From NCBI RefSeq assembly GCF_014839805.1, contig NC_051120.1, positions 5,828,001 through 5,892,000 on the forward strand: a DNA stretch of 64,000 nt, read 5' to 3'. The position numbers and the translations under genes were made by a program. This DNA comes from Manduca sexta (lineage: Eukaryota > Arthropoda > Insecta > Lepidoptera > Sphingidae). Of this stretch, positions 60,241 through 64,000 are shown piece by piece. Below the pieces are notes generated by a model. That model was not told the origin of the DNA. It saw only the letters and a program-made list of their open reading frames with translations, and searched no databases. Numbering within the stretch: the first letter of the stretch is position 1; the number at the start of each line of letters is the position of its first letter.

Positions 60241-63133
60241 TAGATATTAGGATAAAAGGCGTGACGTATTTGTGTGTATTTTATGAATTCTGCGATCGTC
60301 GCAACTTACAACCACTTTAATCGGAAAATTATAAAAATGTTGAAATAATACTAAGTTTATTGAATATAACTTTATTTTGTTTACAATTATAGCGATATTG
60401 AATATTAATTACAAGCAAATTACTATTTTTATATTTTATTAATTCTTTGCCATCGCCAAAAATTGTGACGAACTTCATGTTTTAATCAACGACTGTCTAT
60501 AAATACCTGAATAAAATGATTTGATAATAATATATAGGCCACATTGATGTTAGTTAAGAAGTTCAACACGGTTTCAGCGTAAAATAGTGGCCCATATTAT
60601 ATACTTACGAATATTAATTAAACGCAGTTATATGTATTTGGTATTCTGGGTTTATACTGGTGACAATTTATATTTCCTATATTACATATACTTATATTAG
60701 GGCTGCCATCAGTATTGCCACCGAAGTTAGTGATGTGTCAAATACCATATTTGTTCGTCAGTAGCATTTAAATGTTAATATGAGAATACATTGGTGTATC
60801 TAGTAATACTTACAGAGGTTTATAAACATGTAATAATTTGTAAATATGGTTTTTGTTTCTTAAATTATTACTCATTAAATCTACAGGTAAATTAATAATT
60901 AAATACCCCAACATTTTTTTGCAAGACAAAACCAAGAAAATCGCGACCCCTAGCAGCCCTATACTATAAATGTATCATTATTGAGGGACATATAGAAGGG
61001 GTATTGGGCTATAATTCACAACGTTGACCCAATGCGGGTCTGTGGACGGGTTTAAACTAATGGCCAATCTGGGGCAGGATTTTCAAACCGCATTGATAAG
61101 ACTTCTGACATGACTTAGAGACTGGAAATCGATTACAGTAGTTTTAATGTACTCTCGGGAACATTAAATGTCTTGTTTTATTAGCTGAACCTGATCAATC
61201 TCGGATACGCCACATTTTGGGCTCAAACCATGATCACATTTGTTATAAGTATACATCAAAGTTATAAATGCTTACACAGGCGTTTAGTTTTTCGTATTGC
61301 AGTGCATATTGTTTCTCGGATTACCGAAATTCTATTTAGTAATGTATAGCCAAGGATGTTTATAACATATCAATGTATGTGATAAATATATATTTCAGAG
61401 GTGTATCATATTTTTGCTTGTATAGGGAGTGAAAGCAATCGATTGGCCAACAAAAGAGGCCGATAATGGACGTCACCTATCGATTTAACCCTCATGTATG
61501 GTGACCGATATTACGTACCTTAAATGTTATTTATATTTCAGTGAAACTTCAAATATAGTGAACTAAACGTTCACCTTCTTAGAACACATTATGGCAACGG
61601 TCCTGTTTTTATTCGTAAATATGACCAATGTACATTTGAGAACAAATTTTAGGAAATCTAATTTCAATCGCTAATATTATATATATTACATAATAAAAGT
61701 CTATTTCGATAAGATAAGTATCGGTGGTGGCTCGTAATTGGCTTATGTATTGTATTCATTTTGTCCTATATTTGTTTGTTTTTGATAGCTGTGAGCCACC
61801 CAAATATGATAAAATAAAATAAGTTTAGATATTGACTGCCACGGTTGAATTGTATAGTACGTTCGCATATTTTAGTACATGTAACGTGCGGTCAGTGAGA
61901 TGATATGAGTTGTAGACATGGAGACTGTGCTCGCGGATTGTAATGGCCGTGAACTTACGGTCGGTCAGCATATGTCGGATTATCGCAATAATGCACTGGC
62001 CCATTTAACACCCCTCTGACCCTGCTGTTAGTTGACACGCTATAAATATGACTGACGGACGACCTATATTATGCTGCACGTAAATGCTTGCAATGTGCGG
62101 AATCCAAGCTTGAATTATTATACACTTTATAGATATAATGTACTTTGTAACTGTCTTCTGCAATTTATATCGTACATTTTCCTCAGATCATTACTTTGCT
62201 GTATAATAAATCAGGACAATATCAATCAATGAATTACGTGGCTGCCACCAGCTTTCAAAAAGCTTTTATTTTAAGTATCTTCTGCGCTTTATTTCCAAGT
62301 ATTTATATATTACAATTGTTCAATTTGTCAGAAATGTTGCATGATGGAGACACATATTTGTGCTGTATAAATTGCGGTTCAGTAACCGTCACGAGTAGAA
62401 ATATGTCGATGCATACTGCATACGTTTTGATTATAAAAATGCGCTTTCACATATGTCCCTTGCCAAACCTTCCGTGCGTCAATCAGAGGCAAATAAAAAG
62501 TGAATTCGACGCCATCGCCTCGAGGCACAGTCCAGGCAGATGTGGAGCTGTTTTTATTACTAGATATTCAATTATCCTCTATCAGTTTTATCAATTTAGA
62601 TTCTATTACGGTTAATATTTTTATGATGTTAAACATAATCCAAAATTTCAAACACATGCATTGCAGCATTCTTCGTTATTGTTTCTAAGATAGGTATATT
62701 ATTTGATACACATTCCGTAGATGACGCGCGCATACCTCTCTCAACTCACCTACGTCGTTTCCTTTTTATTCCACGGACATGTTGAATGTAATACGTTCTG
62801 AAAGGAATTACTTCAAGTGCATTTCACGTATCGCAAATCGTTATATTTATTTCTTTTGAAGACCGGAATTGTTAAAACGTCGCGTCGCTGTAGGTAGCTA
62901 ATAGACAGCTTGACTGCCACATTTAATGGGTTTGTAATTAGTTAAAACAATAACATTTAAAAGCTGATCGTTGCTATTAATGTTTGTTAAACCAACTTTA
63001 TGAGATACTTAGTTTCGGTATAAAAACTTTTTTATATTGGTGTAGAGAGAGCGTACAACAGTCATCTTCGTGCGGCCTTAGGACCCATGTCACAGTACTA
63101 GACCTAAAGTGTTGATACTTAGTTTTGTGAAAA

Positions 63134-63167
63134 TATTGCTTGTGCAGTTATATTTGCACAAGCAATA
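63134..63167. repeat. 13-bp inverted repeat with 8-nt loop beside a 16-bp direct repeat
   Basis: The 13-base arms at 63134-63146 and 63155-63167 are exact reverse complements (core attgcttgtgca). In addition tgaaaatattgcttgt occurs at 63128-63143 and again at 63180-63195. This layout looks like an insertion footprint or replication slippage. No coding content. Confidence 0.6.
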
Positions 63168-63339
63168 ACAAGCAACAATTGAAAATATTGCTTGTTGTAT
63201 TCAAGGATTTGAGCAACGTGAAGTGCAAGTATAATATTTTATGGATAGCCAGGAGTAACAGATGATGCTGTCTTGAATTTTGCCTCTTGTCTTTTGCAGG
63301 GGAAATATAAAAAAAAAAACATGGATTTACTATAATCTA

Positions 63340-63360
63340 TACATACATACATACATACAT
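63340..63360. repeat. (TACA)n microsatellite
   Basis: Five tandem units of taca/cata directly adjoin the 3' end of the SINE that follows on the minus strand, so it is probably the tail of that SINE. Confidence 0.75.
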
Positions 63361-63609
63361 AACTTCACGCATTTATCCCCGAAGGGGTATGCAGAGGCGC
63401 AACCAGGGCACCCACTTTTCGCCAAGTATGTTCCGTCCCATGATGTGATAGGGGGCGAGCCTATCGCCATATCGGGCACAAATTCCAGACTCCGAGCTGA
63501 TACTGAGCAGAAAAAACCCAAGTATCACGTTGCCCGACCCGGGATTCGAACCCAGGACCTTAGAGCGCTATTGTACCGGGCATGCAATACAACTACGCCA
63601 CCGAGGCAG
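63361..63609 (-). mobile_element. tRNA-derived SINE, full length
   Basis: On the minus strand: head gactgcctcggtggcgtagt with A box, B box gggttcgaatcc, then cgggcaacgtgatacttggg, body with cgatatggcgataggctcgc, and end cccttcggggataaatgcgtg followed by a (TACA)n tail. It is the best preserved of the copies here: its B box equals the canonical tRNA consensus. Confidence 0.88.
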
Positions 63610-64000
63610 TCTATATATATAGTCTATAATCTATACTTTTTATAAAATAACAACTGAAATCATGGTGAAAGATCAAGTGTACTACATTTTTTTACTTTTA
63701 TTATACCTTTAGGTATAGTTTATACTGTATTGCGCTCGTAATTAAACACAATTATTTAAGTATTTATGACACGTTTATTTTAAAATCCCTTGATCCTTAA
63801 CGGATGTATACTAATTTGTGTTCGTCCAAAATATGAATCGTAGTTATGTTATTTAAAATATTGTTTATTCGGTGAAATATTTATGTTGGTGCAAATGTTA
63901 ATTAATAAATATAATGGAATGGTCATAATGATCGTAAATTAAACCCCCAGTTATCGCGAATATTGACGGCATAATGAATTCCGCTCCAGTTGTACCTCGC

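Larger units (their letters stand above)
56617..64000. other. Gene-poor region to the window end
   Basis: About 7.4 kb with no gene I can support. Longest open frames are near 57299 and 62229 and show no domain, codon pattern or splice support. It holds a SINE head at 60.1 kb, a hairpin with flanking direct repeats at 63.1 kb and a full SINE at 63.4-63.6 kb. The rest is AT-rich with no recognisable structure. Confidence 0.5.

Noticed and set aside
62196..62615. 139-codon frame near the window end
   Set aside because: It begins with TTG, its Cys pattern fits no known family, and there are no supporting exons.
1..64000. CRISPR arrays, bacterial operons, phage or integrated virus genes
   Set aside because: No regularly spaced repeats and no viral structural or integrase genes were seen; the only reverse transcriptases belong to non-LTR elements.

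Overview
The window looks like nuclear DNA of an insect, most probably a moth or butterfly. It is AT-rich, its genes have many short introns, the proteins match insect orthologues (a trithorax with the nuclear-receptor-like finger found in insect TRX), and it carries tRNA-headed SINEs and other repeats of a lepidopteran kind. No bacterial, plasmid or CRISPR content was seen. Species assignment is inference.

Layout. (1) 1907-18701, minus strand: a complete trithorax/MLL histone H3K4 methyltransferase gene of 13 coding exons. It includes one exon of about 9.6 kb and a single-base frame break inside a C2HC zinc finger. Its putative 3' UTR lies at about 595-1906 and contains a strong G-quadruplex motif. 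(2) 18702-26734: trx upstream region, then gene-poor DNA with a SINE head, nested palindromes, a decayed hammerhead-like motif and RTE-type retroelement debris. (3) 26735-27501, plus: dUTPase in three exons. (4) 29488-29943, minus: a BLOC-1 subunit 4-like protein, head-to-head with (5) 30659-33943, plus: an intronless REXO1-like 3'-5' RNA exonuclease. (6) 36371-39320, minus: the Rad6/UBE2A ubiquitin-conjugating enzyme, head-to-head with (7) 40223-45177, plus: CCDC174. (8) 45355-49708, minus: a secreted Ly6/three-finger protein, convergent with CCDC174. (9) about 51280-56616, plus: a nearly full-length non-LTR retrotransposon with a PHD-finger ORF1 and a frame-broken ORF2. (10) 56617-64000: no gene recognised; two more SINE copies.

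The genes are mostly housekeeping or chromatin genes and do not form one pathway. TRX and RAD6 share only a broad link: in other organisms Rad6-dependent H2B ubiquitination promotes H3K4 methylation. That makes their proximity worth noting but is not evidence of co-regulation. Exon borders were set by hand from GT/AG sites and codon phase. They agree in phase throughout every spliced gene, apart from the one trx frame break.
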